Of a stretch of 64,000 nucleotides of DNA, positions 27,598-38,019 are shown piece after piece. Every line of letters begins with the position of its first letter. Position 1 is the first letter of the stretch. Where the stretch lies: NCBI RefSeq assembly GCF_025133575.1, contig NZ_CP104011.1, forward strand, positions 4,286,965 through 4,350,964, in the 5' to 3' direction. Under the pieces are notes generated by a model that was not told the origin of the DNA, made no database searches, and worked only from the letters and a program-made list of their open reading frames with translations. The position numbers and the translations under genes are program-made. This DNA is from Pseudomonas sp. GCEP-101. Its GTDB lineage: Bacteria; Pseudomonadota; Gammaproteobacteria; Pseudomonadales; Pseudomonadaceae.

Positions 27598-28911
27598 ATG
27601 AACGTCTTGAAAGGCCAGGACATCCTGGCACTCGGTTTTATGACCTTCGCGCTGTTCGTCGGCGCGGGCAACATCATCTTCCCGCCGATCGTGGGCCTGC
27701 AGTCCGGGCCGCACGTGTGGATGGCCGCGCTGGGTTTCCTGATCACCGCGGTCGGCCTGCCGGTGATCACCGTCGTCGCCCTGGCCAAGGTCGGTGGCGC
27801 GATGGACACCCTCAGCCACCCGATCGGTCGCATCGCCGGCGGGCTGCTGGCGGCTGTCTGCTACCTGTCGGTCGGGCCGTTGTTCGCCACCCCGCGTACC
27901 GCCACCGTCTCCTTCGAAGTCGGCCTGGCGCCGCTGACGGGGGAGGGCGCACTGCCGCTGTTCCTCTACAGCCTGGTGTACTTCCTGATAGTGCTGGTGA
28001 TCTCGCTGTATCCGGGCAAGCTGCTCGATACCGTCGGCCGCTTCCTCGCGCCGCTGAAGATCATCGCCTTGGCCGCGCTGGGCATCGCCGCCTTCATGCT
28101 CCCGGCCGGCCCCATCGGTACCGCTGAACCGGCCTACCAGAGTGCCGCGTTCTCCCAGGGCTTCGTCAACGGTTACCTGACCATGGACACCCTCGGCGCG
28201 CTGGTCTTCGGCATCGTCATCGTCAACGCCATCCGCTCCCGGGGGGTGCAGTCGCCGCGCCTGATCACCCGGTACGCCATCATCGCCGGCCTGATCGCCG
28301 GCGTGGGCCTGGCGCTGGTGTACATCAGCCTGTTCCGCCTGGGCGCCGGCAGCCACGACATCGCCGCCGGTGCCAGCAACGGCGCTGCCGTCCTGCACGC
28401 CTACGTGCAGCACACCTTCGGCTCGCTGGGCAGCACCTTCCTCGCCGTGCTCATCGCGCTGGCCTGCCTGGTCACCGCGGTCGGCCTGACCTGCGCCTGC
28501 GCCGAGTACTTCTGCCGCATCCTGCCGCTGTCGTACCGCAGCCTGGTGGTGATCCTTGCCGGCTTCTCGCTGCTGGTATCGAACCTGGGCCTGACCAAGC
28601 TCATCCAGTTCTCGATCCCGGTGCTGACCGCCATCTACCCGCCGTGCATCGTCCTGGTGGCGCTGAGCTTCTGCGCCAGCCTGTGGCGTTCGCAGACCCG
28701 CATCGTCGCCCCGGTCATGGTCGTCTCGTTCATCTTCGGCCTCATCGACGCGCTCAAGGGCGCCAAGCTCGATGCCTGGATGCCGGGCTGGATGGCGCAC
28801 CTGCCGCTGGCCGAGCAAGGCCTCGCCTGGCTGATCCCCTCGGTCGCCATGCTGGCCGTGATGGTGGTGATCGACCGCCTGCTGGGCAAGCCCCAGGAAG
28901 CGATGGCCTGA
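27598..28911 (+). CDS. brnQ: Branched-chain amino acid:sodium symporter, LIVCS family
   Basis: A 437-residue integral membrane carrier for Leu/Ile/Val with about 12 transmembrane helices. The family opening [20 protein letters not shown] and the glycine-rich [11 protein letters not shown] motif are unmistakable, as are [17 protein letters not shown] and YPPCIVL later. The start at 27598 matches the family N-terminus; the frame runs upstream to 27478 with no similarity. There is only a weak ribosome binding site. In P. aeruginosa the equivalent gene at this position is named braB. A strong terminator follows. Confidence 0.95.
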   Translation: MNVLKGQDILALGFMTFALFVGAGNIIFPPIVGLQSGPHVWMAALGFLITAVGLPVITVVALAKVGGAMDTLSHPIGRIAGGLLAAVCYLSVGPLFATPRTATVSFEVGLAPLTGEGALPLFLYSLVYFLIVLVISLYPGKLLDTVGRFLAPLKIIALAALGIAAFMLPAGPIGTAEPAYQSAAFSQGFVNGYLTMDTLGALVFGIVIVNAIRSRGVQSPRLITRYAIIAGLIAGVGLALVYISLFRLGAGSHDIAAGASNGAAVLHAYVQHTFGSLGSTFLAVLIALACLVTAVGLTCACAEYFCRILPLSYRSLVVILAGFSLLVSNLGLTKLIQFSIPVLTAIYPPCIVLVALSFCASLWRSQTRIVAPVMVVSFIFGLIDALKGAKLDAWMPGWMAHLPLAEQGLAWLIPSVAMLAVMVVIDRLLGKPQEAMA

Positions 28912-28928
28912 CACTCGTCGCGTCAACG

Positions 28929-28958
28929 AAAAAGGCCGCCCACGAGGCGGCCTTTTTC
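28929..28958 (+). terminator. Rho-independent terminator of brnQ
   Basis: AAAAAGGCCGCC and GGCGGCCTTTTT pair around CACGA, 17 nt after the brnQ stop. Confidence 0.93.
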
Positions 28959-28962
28959 ATGT

Positions 28963-29041
28963 CTGTAAGAGCAAGCTTGCTCGCGAACGGAGTCACCCAA
29001 GACGCTGGCATTGGACGATTCGCGAGCAAGCTCGCTCCTAC
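28963..29041. repeat. REP pair (REPIN-like)
   Basis: GCAAGCTTGCTCGCGAA near 28968 and TTCGCGAGCAAGCTCGCTCC near 29019 face each other, each with a GTA(A/G)GAGC head, about 30 bp apart. Confidence 0.8.
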
Positions 29042-29141
29042 ACTAATGGGGCTCGGGAAAGGGCTGGGGAGCCGTGTCTTTCTCCGTGCATCCGGCGTCT
29101 ATCCGCCGCGTATTCCTTTAAAACTTCGCGCAAGGACCACC

Positions 29142-29903
29142 ATGACCGACGTCGTCGACCTGTTCGACATCCAGTATTTCTGGAACCTGCTGGCCATCCT
29201 CTGGTTCCTCTTCTGCTGGATCGGCTATACCCGCTACGCCAAGACCAAGGCCCGCGACACCGCGTGCCTGGCCAGCGTGCTGCACCTCTACCGCCAGGAC
29301 TGGATGCGCCGCGTGCTGCTGCGCGAAAACCGCGTGGCGGACGCGAGCGTGATCGGCAACCTGGAGCGCAACGCCTCGTTCTTCGCGTCCAGTACGCTGA
29401 TCATCCTCGCCGGCATCCTCACGCTGCTGGGCTCGGCGGAGCGCACGGTGTCGGTACTGGCCGACCTGCCTTTCGTCACGGCGCCGACCCGCGGATTGTC
29501 GGAGCTCAAACTGTTGTGCCTGGCGGTGGTGTTCGTCTATGCGTTCTTCACCTTCAGCTGGTGCATGCGCCAGTACAACTTCGCAGCGGTGCTGATCGGC
29601 TCGGCGCCCATGGTGGGGGAGCGCAACGTCGGCGAGCTGGAGCGCAAGTCCTTCGCTGAACGCGCGGCGCGCGTGGTGTCGCTGGCGGCGCACCAGTTCA
29701 ACCAGGGGCTGCGCACCTACTATTTCGGCCTGGCGATGCTCGCCTGGTTCATCAACCCGTGGATCTTCATGCTGGTCACGGCCGGCGTGGTGGGCGTGCT
29801 GTACCAGCGCGAATTCCACTCCAGCGTGCTCCACGTGATGGTCTACACGCCGACGCCCCAGGGCGACGCACCGCGGGACGCCGATATCCCTCCCAGCGGT
29901 TGA
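29142..29903 (+). CDS. DUF599 family membrane protein
   Basis: A 253-residue protein with four predicted transmembrane helices (about residues 15-32, 80-100, 124-144 and 200-235) and a cytoplasmic charged loop. IGYTRYAK, NASFFASSTLIILAGILTLLG, FSWCMRQYNFAAVLIGSAP and the HQFNQGLRTYYFGLA blocks are typical of DUF599. The ATG at 29142 gives the family start. It stands alone between a REP pair and a terminator and occupies the position found in the P. aeruginosa arrangement after braB. The function is unknown. Confidence 0.88.
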   Translation: MTDVVDLFDIQYFWNLLAILWFLFCWIGYTRYAKTKARDTACLASVLHLYRQDWMRRVLLRENRVADASVIGNLERNASFFASSTLIILAGILTLLGSAERTVSVLADLPFVTAPTRGLSELKLLCLAVVFVYAFFTFSWCMRQYNFAAVLIGSAPMVGERNVGELERKSFAERAARVVSLAAHQFNQGLRTYYFGLAMLAWFINPWIFMLVTAGVVGVLYQREFHSSVLHVMVYTPTPQGDAPRDADIPPSG

Positions 29904-29922
29904 ATACCGCGCGGTAGAAACG

Positions 29923-29949
29923 ACAAGGCCCGCCATAGGCGGGCCTTGT
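29923..29949. terminator. Terminator between convergent DUF599 and lipoprotein genes
   Basis: ACAAGGCCCGCC and GGCGGGCCTTGT form a 12-bp perfect stem between two convergent genes. T-runs are weak on both sides. Confidence 0.82.
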
Positions 29950-29969
29950 GCTGTGCGGCAGAAGCGTTG

Positions 29970-30191
29970 TTACTGCTTCTGCTCGCCGCCGGCGGGCTCT
30001 TGCGGCGCGGTGGCCGGGGCAGCCGGAGTAGCCGGGGAGGCCTCGGGTGCCGGCGGCGTGGTCGGCGCCGGAGTTGCCGGCTGCTCGGTAGCAGCGGGCG
30101 CAGCCGGTGCTTTCGGCTCTTCTTTCTTATCGCAGGCGGCAAGGCCGAGGCCAGCGACGATCAGCAGAGCGAAGGGAAGGGTTTTTTTCAT
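29970..30191 (-). CDS. Small proline/alanine-rich lipoprotein
   Basis: A 73-residue precursor with a lipoprotein signal peptide (MKKTLPFALLIVAGLGLAAC, lipobox LAAC at about residues 17-20). The mature part starts CDKKEE and is then a Pro/Ala/Thr-rich, disordered tail ending in GGEQKQ. A GGAGG box lies 8 nt before the ATG. It resembles the many tiny lipoproteins of pseudomonads with no assigned role; the tail could span the periplasm or cell wall region. The low-complexity composition makes homology calls unreliable. Confidence 0.8.
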   Translation of the reverse strand: MKKTLPFALLIVAGLGLAACDKKEEPKAPAAPAATEQPATPAPTTPPAPEASPATPAAPATAPQEPAGGEQKQ

Positions 30192-30352
30192 GCGGAGCCT
30201 CCATGTGCGGCTTTCCTGGTGTTAGCCCTTTGAGCAGAGGTTGTGTGAATTAGTTCAACCAATCTTCCGGCGCGCCGTCATTCCGACACTGCAGCGGTGA
30301 CAACGGCCGGGGTATGATGCGGCCCCGTGCAGTCAATCGGTCGACCCCTCCC

Positions 30353-30826
30353 ATGTCCGAAAACCCACTCCTGGAGCGCGCCCAGCGCTTCCTGTCGGCG
30401 CTGCGCCACTGCCAGTTGCTGGGCATCAGCGCGCACGCGGCGGATGCCTCCGGCCTCACCCTGCGGCTTCCCTACAGCGACGCCATCGTCGGCAACCCTG
30501 AAACCGGCGTGATCCACGGCGGCGCGATTACCACGCTGATGGACACCACCTGCGGCATTTCCACCGTCTGCGTGCTCCCGCAATTCGAGATCTGTCCGAC
30601 CCTGGACCTGCGCATCGACTACATGCACCCGGCCGATCCGCACAAGGATGTCTACGGCTTTGCCGAATGCTACCGGGTGACCCCGAACATCATCTTCACC
30701 CGCGGCTACGCCTACCAGGACGACCCCAGCGAGCCCATCGCCCACGTGGTCGGCACCTTCATGCGCATGGGCAAGTCGGTCTCCGCCGGCGCGGTGAAGC
30801 GCGACGTCGACGGGGGGCAGGGATGA
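30353..30826 (+). CDS. PaaI-family hotdog-fold thioesterase (first of two)
   Basis: A 157-residue hotdog-fold acyl-CoA thioesterase of the PaaI/YdiI type. NPETGVIHGGAITTLMDTTCG carries the HGG motif and the active-site acidic residue (D in MDTT), followed by the CPTLDLRIDYMHPA strand pair. The ATG at 30353 is the most likely start; the frame continues upstream without similarity. It overlaps a second gene of the same family by four bases, so the two products are made together and may form a mixed tetramer. Confidence 0.88.
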   Translation: MSENPLLERAQRFLSALRHCQLLGISAHAADASGLTLRLPYSDAIVGNPETGVIHGGAITTLMDTTCGISTVCVLPQFEICPTLDLRIDYMHPADPHKDVYGFAECYRVTPNIIFTRGYAYQDDPSEPIAHVVGTFMRMGKSVSAGAVKRDVDGGQG

Positions 30827-31269
30827 GCACGGTGAACATCGAGGCGATGGTGCGCGCGGCGCACGAGAGCAAGAACTACGACCCGCTGCTGGAAATGATC
30901 CCCTACGCCCGGCTGCTCGGCATTCGCTGCCTGCGCCTGGGCGACGACGCGATCTTCCACCTGCCGGCCAACCCCGACAACATCGGCAATCCGACGCTGC
31001 CGGCGCTGCATGGCGGGGTGATCGCCGGCTTCATGGAACATTCGGCGCTGCTGCACCTGCTGATGTTCATGGGCATCCCGCACATGCCCAAGATCATTGA
31101 CTTCTCCATCGACTACCTGCGTGCCGGGCATTTCCGCGATACCTATGCGCAGTGCCAGGTCTGGCGCCAGGGCCGGCGCGTGGCCAACGTTGCCATTACC
31201 GCCTGGCAGACCACCCGCACCGAACCCATCGCCACCGCCCGCGCGCACTTCAAGGTCGACGGCGCCTGA
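30823..31269 (+). CDS. PaaI-family hotdog-fold thioesterase (second of two)
   Basis: A 148-residue hotdog-fold protein, paralogous to the preceding gene. LPALHGGVIAGFMEHSALLHLL has the HGG motif, with Glu where the first protein has Asp (FMEHSA against LMDTTC). IIDFSIDYLRAG corresponds to the central strands. The ATGA overlap at 30823-30826 couples it to the upstream gene, and the next gene starts directly at its stop. Acyl-CoA hydrolysis is likely, but the acyl chain is unknown. Confidence 0.87.
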   Translation: MSTVNIEAMVRAAHESKNYDPLLEMIPYARLLGIRCLRLGDDAIFHLPANPDNIGNPTLPALHGGVIAGFMEHSALLHLLMFMGIPHMPKIIDFSIDYLRAGHFRDTYAQCQVWRQGRRVANVAITAWQTTRTEPIATARAHFKVDGA

Positions 31270-32508
31270 ATGGATACGCTGCTGATCCTGCTCGGCCTGC
31301 TGCTGATCCTCGCCGCCTACGTCTGGCTGATTGCCCGCGCCTTCGAGCGCAGCCTGTTCTGGGGGCTCGCCAGCCTGTTGCCGCCGTTGGCGTTGCTGTT
31401 TGTGCTGGTCCACTGGCGGCACGCGCGCAGCGCCGTCGCCCTCGGCGGCCTGGGCTGCATACCGCTGGTGGTGGGCCTGACCCTGCTCGCCAGCCAGGAC
31501 AGCGCGCGCCTGGAGGCCATCCTGCGCCTGGAATGGCTCACGCCCGAGGCCGCCGCCAAGCCTGAGTTGGCAATCAACCTGCGAGGCGAGCTCAACGGCA
31601 AGCCGTTCGCCCCCGAGCAGGCCGAGTTCATCGACGGCGTGCTCAGCCTGCGCGAAGGGCAGGACTTCTATGCCCACCGGGAAGTCCAGGTACGCCTGGC
31701 CGCACCGGTCAGCGGCCCGGTCCGCCTGGATGTGCTGCCGGACGACAAGGGCCGCCTGCCTGAAATCGAAGTCAGCTGGCTCGCCCCAGGGCAGGACCTG
31801 CCCGAGGCGGTGCGCCTGCAACGCGGCTACAGCCTGCACCTGGACCTGACACCCAAGGCGCCCAACCGCATGGAAGGCGCTTTCCACCTGGTGTTGCCGG
31901 CGGACATGCAGACCACGTTGTCGGGCAGCATCGAGGTCTTTACCGACCGTTTGCGCTACGTGAATGGCGACGTCGATACCCGCTTCGACTCCCGCGATAC
32001 CTTGCGCCACGTGCTGCAGGATTACCTGCAGCGCCGCTTCGGCCGCCGCGATGTCGTCATCACCCGCCTGCCGGTGCTCGACACCCAGCGGGCGCCGCAG
32101 GATGTCCCGCTGGCCATCGAGGTCGCCGGCGAGGCGCAGGAGCTGCAGGTGACGCTGGAGAAGAACCCGGCACGCGGCTGGGGTGTACGCGATGACCACT
32201 ACCCGCGACTCAAGGCCGCCGCTGCGACACCCGTGCCGGCGCACGTGGCCGCACCGGCGAGCGCACCGCTGCCGCCGGCGGCGGAAAGCGGCCAGTTGTC
32301 CCTGGAGCGCCTGCAGGGCAATCCGCAGCGCTATCTCAACCGCCGCATGCGCGTCACCACCGAGCGCGGGCGGGTCGCCGAAGGTGTCTTCGTCGGCCTG
32401 GATGCGGATGGGCGGATCGTCATCCGTCAGGTGATCGACGGTCCGGGCGAAGCCAGCTACACCCTGCGCCCCAGTGAAATCACCGACATCCAGCTGCCAG
32501 CGCGCTAG
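31270..32508 (+). CDS. Hypothetical membrane-anchored protein, 412 aa
   Basis: I do not recognise a named family. Residues 1-75 hold two or three transmembrane helices (MDTLLILLGLLLILAAYVWLIA, then LLPPLALLFVLVHW and LGCIPLVVGLTLLA). Residues 90-320 form a soluble, beta-rich region (VLSLREGQDFYAHREVQVRLA, MEGAFHLVLPADMQTTLSGSIEVF in pieces). After a Pro/Ala linker, residues 350-412 form a small beta domain. It begins directly after the second thioesterase stop, and a related gene follows the thioesterases in P. aeruginosa. Similar proteins have been labelled MFS transporter in databases, but two or three helices do not support that. Confidence 0.7.
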   Translation: MDTLLILLGLLLILAAYVWLIARAFERSLFWGLASLLPPLALLFVLVHWRHARSAVALGGLGCIPLVVGLTLLASQDSARLEAILRLEWLTPEAAAKPELAINLRGELNGKPFAPEQAEFIDGVLSLREGQDFYAHREVQVRLAAPVSGPVRLDVLPDDKGRLPEIEVSWLAPGQDLPEAVRLQRGYSLHLDLTPKAPNRMEGAFHLVLPADMQTTLSGSIEVFTDRLRYVNGDVDTRFDSRDTLRHVLQDYLQRRFGRRDVVITRLPVLDTQRAPQDVPLAIEVAGEAQELQVTLEKNPARGWGVRDDHYPRLKAAAATPVPAHVAAPASAPLPPAAESGQLSLERLQGNPQRYLNRRMRVTTERGRVAEGVFVGLDADGRIVIRQVIDGPGEASYTLRPSEITDIQLPAR

Positions 32509-32559
32509 AGCGCCCGCCGGCGTGCTGTCATCGGCGCGTCGGCGAATTTTCTCCAACCC

Positions 32560-32587
32560 CTTGAATTGGTTCGGGAAGCCCCCATCT
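32560..32587 (+). promoter_or_regulatory. Sigma-32 (heat-shock) promoter of htpG
   Basis: CTTGAAT (32560-32566), a 13-bp spacer and CCCCATCT (32580-32587) match the RpoH consensus CTTGAAA-N13-CCCCATNT at all but one position. It lies about 50 nt before the htpG start. Confidence 0.9.
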
Positions 32588-32639
32588 CGCTGACATCGGC
32601 CGCATGACGCGGTATTTGTCATCCTCGGAGCGAGAAACA

Positions 32640-34544
<1,905 letters not shown>

Positions 34545-34564
34545 GGGCCCGCCGGGCTTGAGCC

Positions 34565-34602
34565 AACGCCACGATTTCAGTGCTGGAATCGTGGCGTTTT
34601 TC
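34565..34602 (+). terminator. Rho-independent terminator of htpG
   Basis: AACGCCACGATT and AATCGTGGCGTT form a 12-bp perfect stem with a 10-nt loop, followed by TTTT. Confidence 0.93.
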
Positions 34603-34680
34603 GTTGCGCTGTAGTGGGCCAGATGCAGCGCATGTTGACTCGGCGTGGACAGGAGATGCCGCGCCAAACGGGAGAAAGGA

Positions 34681-35727
34681 ATGACACCTTCCAACGAGAG
34701 GGCGACCGGCGCCTTCGACGACGTCGATCTGGACGGATTCTGGGACGATGGCGACTATTCGCTCAGCCACTACACGGAACCTGCACCGAGCGACGAGCTG
34801 ATCGCACAGATTGAGGCGGCGTTCGGCTATCGCCTGCCCGATGCCTACGTCGAGCTGGCTCGCCTGCGCAACGGCGGTTGCGTCCAACGGTGCTGCTACC
34901 CGATGACCGAACCGACCTGCTGGGCCGAAGACCACATCGCCATTACCGGTCTCTACGCCATCGGGCACACGGCGACCTATTCCCTGGGCGGTGCCCTCGG
35001 GTCGGCGTTCATGCGCGCCGAGTGGGGCTATCCCGACATCGGTATCGCCATCGCCAATACCCCCAGCGCCGGCCACGAAATGATCATGCTCGACTACCGC
35101 CAATGCGGGCCGCAGGGCGAGCCGCGGGTGGTGCATGTCGACCAGGAGGCCGACTATGCGATCACCGAGGTCGCGCCGGATTTTGCGACCTTCATTCGCG
35201 GGCTGGTCAGTGAGGACGACTTCAACGACGACGCGGAAACCCTCGAAGCGGACCTGGCCACCGTACAGCGCGGCACGCTGTCGCCGATCCTGCGCCGCGC
35301 GCTGGAGGCTGCTGCGGGCGAACTGCCCGACGGCGAGCGGCACATCCGCTCCCTGGCCGAGCGAATCGTGCGCGCCAAGGGCTTCTTCGCCTTGCATGCC
35401 GACGCGGATTCCCATCTGATGTACGACGCCATGTTCTGGCTGTTCTCGCACCTCAAGCTCGCCCAATCGTACGACGATTTCCATGACTGCTCCCGCGAGC
35501 AAAGCGATTACCGGCGCCCCTGCTACACGCTGATGCTGACCACCAGCTACGTGGCCGACCCCTACGGATTCTGCACCGGCGGCTATGCCCCCGGCTTCCT
35601 GCGGGATTGGTGGGATGCACGGCTGGTCGCCGGCAGTATCGTTCACAGCAATGGCGGCTACCGTTTCGAGGCGGACTATGCGGCCCGCCTGGTCCGCAGC
35701 TTGCTGGCGATAGAGGCGCCGTCCTGA
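34681..35727 (+). CDS. SMI1/KNR4 (SUKH) family protein with C-terminal extension
   Basis: A 348-residue protein. Residues 15 to about 175 are a SMI1/KNR4-type domain: FWDDGDYSLSHYTEPAPSDELIAQIEAAFGYRLP, in pieces, is the family opening, and WAEDHIAITGLYAIG, EWGYPDIGIAIANTPSAGHEMIMLDYR and GEPRVVHVDQE follow. Residues 180-348 are an additional helical region I do not recognise. GGAG lies 6 nt before the ATG at 34681. SUKH proteins often act as immunity proteins to nuclease toxins, but no toxin gene is adjacent here. As I recall, the gene is absent between htpG and the hydrolase gene in P. aeruginosa, so it looks like an insertion. Confidence 0.82.
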   Translation: MTPSNERATGAFDDVDLDGFWDDGDYSLSHYTEPAPSDELIAQIEAAFGYRLPDAYVELARLRNGGCVQRCCYPMTEPTCWAEDHIAITGLYAIGHTATYSLGGALGSAFMRAEWGYPDIGIAIANTPSAGHEMIMLDYRQCGPQGEPRVVHVDQEADYAITEVAPDFATFIRGLVSEDDFNDDAETLEADLATVQRGTLSPILRRALEAAAGELPDGERHIRSLAERIVRAKGFFALHADADSHLMYDAMFWLFSHLKLAQSYDDFHDCSREQSDYRRPCYTLMLTTSYVADPYGFCTGGYAPGFLRDWWDARLVAGSIVHSNGGYRFEADYAARLVRSLLAIEAPS

Positions 35728-35828
35728 GAGTCACCCACGCAGGAATCACCTGCCCAACGCCGAGATTGTCCAATACGGTCAATCCCGGTTCGCTATGCTT
35801 CTCCCGCATTTACCAGAGGACTACCCCC

Positions 35829-36560
35829 ATGAGTCAGATCAGCGTGCAACCCGTCGCCTACACCCAGGACGGCGTGTCCTTCGAGGGTCAGTTGGTATTC
35901 GATGCTGCCAGCACTGCGCCGCGCCCCGGCCTGCTGATGGCGCCGAACTGGATGGGCGTCAGCCAGGGCGCCGTGGATATCGCCCGCCAGGTCGCCGAGC
36001 GCGGCTACGTGGTGCTGGTGGCGGACCTGTATGGCAAGGATGTTCGCCCCAACGGCACGGAGCAGGCCGCTACCGCGATGATGCCGCTCAAGAATGATCG
36101 CGCGCTGCTGCGCAAGCGCATGCAGCTGTCGCTGGCGACCCTGCTGCAGCAGGCGGGCAAGGCTCCGCTGGACACCACCCGGCTGGCCACTTTCGGCTTC
36201 TGCTTCGGCGGCTGCTGCGCCCTGGAGCTGGCCCGCGATGGCGCGCCGCTGGCGGCTGCGGTGTCCTTCCATGGCACCCTGGATACACCGAATCCGGCCG
36301 ATGCGAAGAACATCAAGGGCTCGGTGCTGGTCCTCGACGGCGCCATCGACCCCTTCGTCCCGCGCGAGCAATTGACCGCGTTCGCCAAGGAAATGATCGA
36401 CGCCAACGTCGATTGGGCGCTCACCAGCTACGGCGGCGCCGCGCATTCCTTCACCGACCCCCATGCGCAGATCCCCGGCAAGATGCAGTACGACGCCAAG
36501 GTGGCGCGCCGCGCCTTCGCCGCCATGTTCGACCTGCTGGACGAGCGCTTCGGCGGCTGA
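35829..36560 (+). CDS. Dienelactone hydrolase family protein
   Basis: A 243-residue alpha/beta hydrolase of the dienelactone hydrolase type. The nucleophile elbow FGFCFGGCCALELA carries Cys as in true dienelactone hydrolases, the Asp lies in VLVLDGAIDPFVP, and the His in GGAAHSFTDP. PGLLMAPNWMGVSQGAVDIARQVAERGYVV is the family N-terminal block, in pieces. No aromatic-ring-cleavage genes are adjacent, so a general hydrolase role is as likely as a chloroaromatic pathway. It is followed by a terminator. Confidence 0.92.
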   Translation: MSQISVQPVAYTQDGVSFEGQLVFDAASTAPRPGLLMAPNWMGVSQGAVDIARQVAERGYVVLVADLYGKDVRPNGTEQAATAMMPLKNDRALLRKRMQLSLATLLQQAGKAPLDTTRLATFGFCFGGCCALELARDGAPLAAAVSFHGTLDTPNPADAKNIKGSVLVLDGAIDPFVPREQLTAFAKEMIDANVDWALTSYGGAAHSFTDPHAQIPGKMQYDAKVARRAFAAMFDLLDERFGG

Positions 36561-36572
36561 TCGGCCCAGGCA

Positions 36573-36603
36573 TGAAAAAGCCCGGCTTCGGCCGGGCTTT
36601 TTC
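36573..36603. terminator. Bidirectional rho-independent terminator
   Basis: GAAAAAGCCCGGC-TTCG-GCCGGGCTTTTTC, a symmetric stem with A- and T-runs between the convergent hydrolase and sugar-permease genes. Confidence 0.94.
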
Positions 36604-36616
36604 ATGGGCGAATGAC

Positions 36617-37873
36617 TCAGGAGGAGTGTGGCGCAGGGTGCGCCGTGCCTTCGTCCGCGCGATAGCCCTTGGCACCGAACCAGACGATGTACAGGTAGCA
36701 CACCAGCGGCACGGCGAAGGAGGGCAGCAGGCCGACGCGGTCGGCGAAGAAGGCCTGCACCAGCGGCATGACCGCGCCGCCGACGATGGCCATGCAGAGC
36801 AGCCCCGAACCCTTGCTGGTGAGGTTGCCCAGGCCTTCCAGGGCAAGCGAGAAGATGGTCGGGAACATGATCGAGTTGAACAGGCCGATCAAGATCAGCG
36901 CCCACATCGCCACATGCCCGCCAACGCTCAGCGCGATGCCGATCAGCACGGCAATGGCCACGGCGTTGAAGGCCAGCAGGCGGTTCGGGGCGATGCTGCG
37001 CATCAGCGCGCTGCCGACGAAGCGGCCCACCATCGCGCCGCCCCAGTAGAACGACAGGTACTTGCCGGCCTGCTCGGCGGGCAGCCCGGCGATGTCCGGC
37101 TGGCCCATCAGGCTGACCAGGTAGCTGCCGATGGAGACCTCGGCGCCGACGTAGCAGAAGATCGCGATGACCCCGAACACCAGGTGACGGTGGGCGAGGA
37201 TCGACTGGCGCCCGGCCACGCCATCGGTGGGCTCGCCATGATGGATCCTGGGCAGGCGGAACAGCGCGATCAGCACGGCGATGGCGAACAGCAGGCCGGC
37301 CAGCACCAGGTACGGTGTCTTCACCGAATCGGCCTCGCTGGCGGCGGACCCGCCGAGCTGCGACGCGGCACCGGCGCCGATGGCGAGGATGGTCAGCGAG
37401 CCCACCAGCGGGCCGACCGTGGTGCCCAGCGAGTTGAAGGCCTGGGTCAGGTTCAGCCGGCTGGCCGCGGTGGACGCCGGGCCAAGAACGTTGACGTAGG
37501 GGTTGGCCGCTACCTGCAGCAAGGTGATGCCCGAGGCGAGGATGAATAGCGCCGCCAGGAAGAACGCATAGGACTTCGCGCCTGCCGCCGGGTAGAACAT
37601 CAGGCAGCCGACGCCGGCGGTGGCCAGGCCGACGATGATCCCGGTCTTGTAGCCGACCTTTTCCACCAGCCTGCCGGAGGGGAAGGACATGATGAAGTAG
37701 GCGCCGAAGAAGCAGAACTGGATCAGCGAGGCCTCCACGTAGGACAGGGTGAAGACCGCCTTCAGGTGCGGTACGAGGATGTCGTTGAGCGAGGTGATCA
37801 GGCCCCACATGAAGAACAGAAGGGTCAGCACGATCAGGGCGCTGGTGTGGCGGGTAGCGGGCGACTGGTCCAT
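36617..37873 (-). CDS. Sugar MFS transporter, FucP/GluP (FHS) family
   Basis: A 418-residue proton-coupled sugar permease with 12 predicted transmembrane helices. The family sequence LFFMWGLITSLNDILVPHLK, IQFCFFGAYFIMSFPSGRLVEKVGYK (in pieces) and LQVAANPYVNVLGP are hallmarks of the fucose-galactose-glucose symporters. The ATG at 37873 (MDQSPATRHTS) gives the family start; the open frame reaches 37987 without similarity. There are no sugar catabolic genes beside it, so the sugar is unknown. It ends at a bidirectional terminator. Confidence 0.9.
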   Translation of the reverse strand: MDQSPATRHTSALIVLTLLFFMWGLITSLNDILVPHLKAVFTLSYVEASLIQFCFFGAYFIMSFPSGRLVEKVGYKTGIIVGLATAGVGCLMFYPAAGAKSYAFFLAALFILASGITLLQVAANPYVNVLGPASTAASRLNLTQAFNSLGTTVGPLVGSLTILAIGAGAASQLGGSAASEADSVKTPYLVLAGLLFAIAVLIALFRLPRIHHGEPTDGVAGRQSILAHRHLVFGVIAIFCYVGAEVSIGSYLVSLMGQPDIAGLPAEQAGKYLSFYWGGAMVGRFVGSALMRSIAPNRLLAFNAVAIAVLIGIALSVGGHVAMWALILIGLFNSIMFPTIFSLALEGLGNLTSKGSGLLCMAIVGGAVMPLVQAFFADRVGLLPSFAVPLVCYLYIVWFGAKGYRADEGTAHPAPHSS

Positions 37874-38019
37874 CACGGACTCCTTGGGCCAGAAGGGGTG
37901 GGCTTGCCGGTGGCAAGGGTGGCGGACGCACGATGCTGCGGCAAGCCGCGGCGCGCGTCCGCTTGGATTCGCCGGTTTCGACAGCACGGCGGCGAATTCT
38001 GATCGGTTTCTCTGTACGG

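Noticed and set aside
31270..32508. MFS transporter call for the 412-residue membrane protein
   Set aside because: Only two or three transmembrane helices are present at the N-terminus; most of the protein is soluble.
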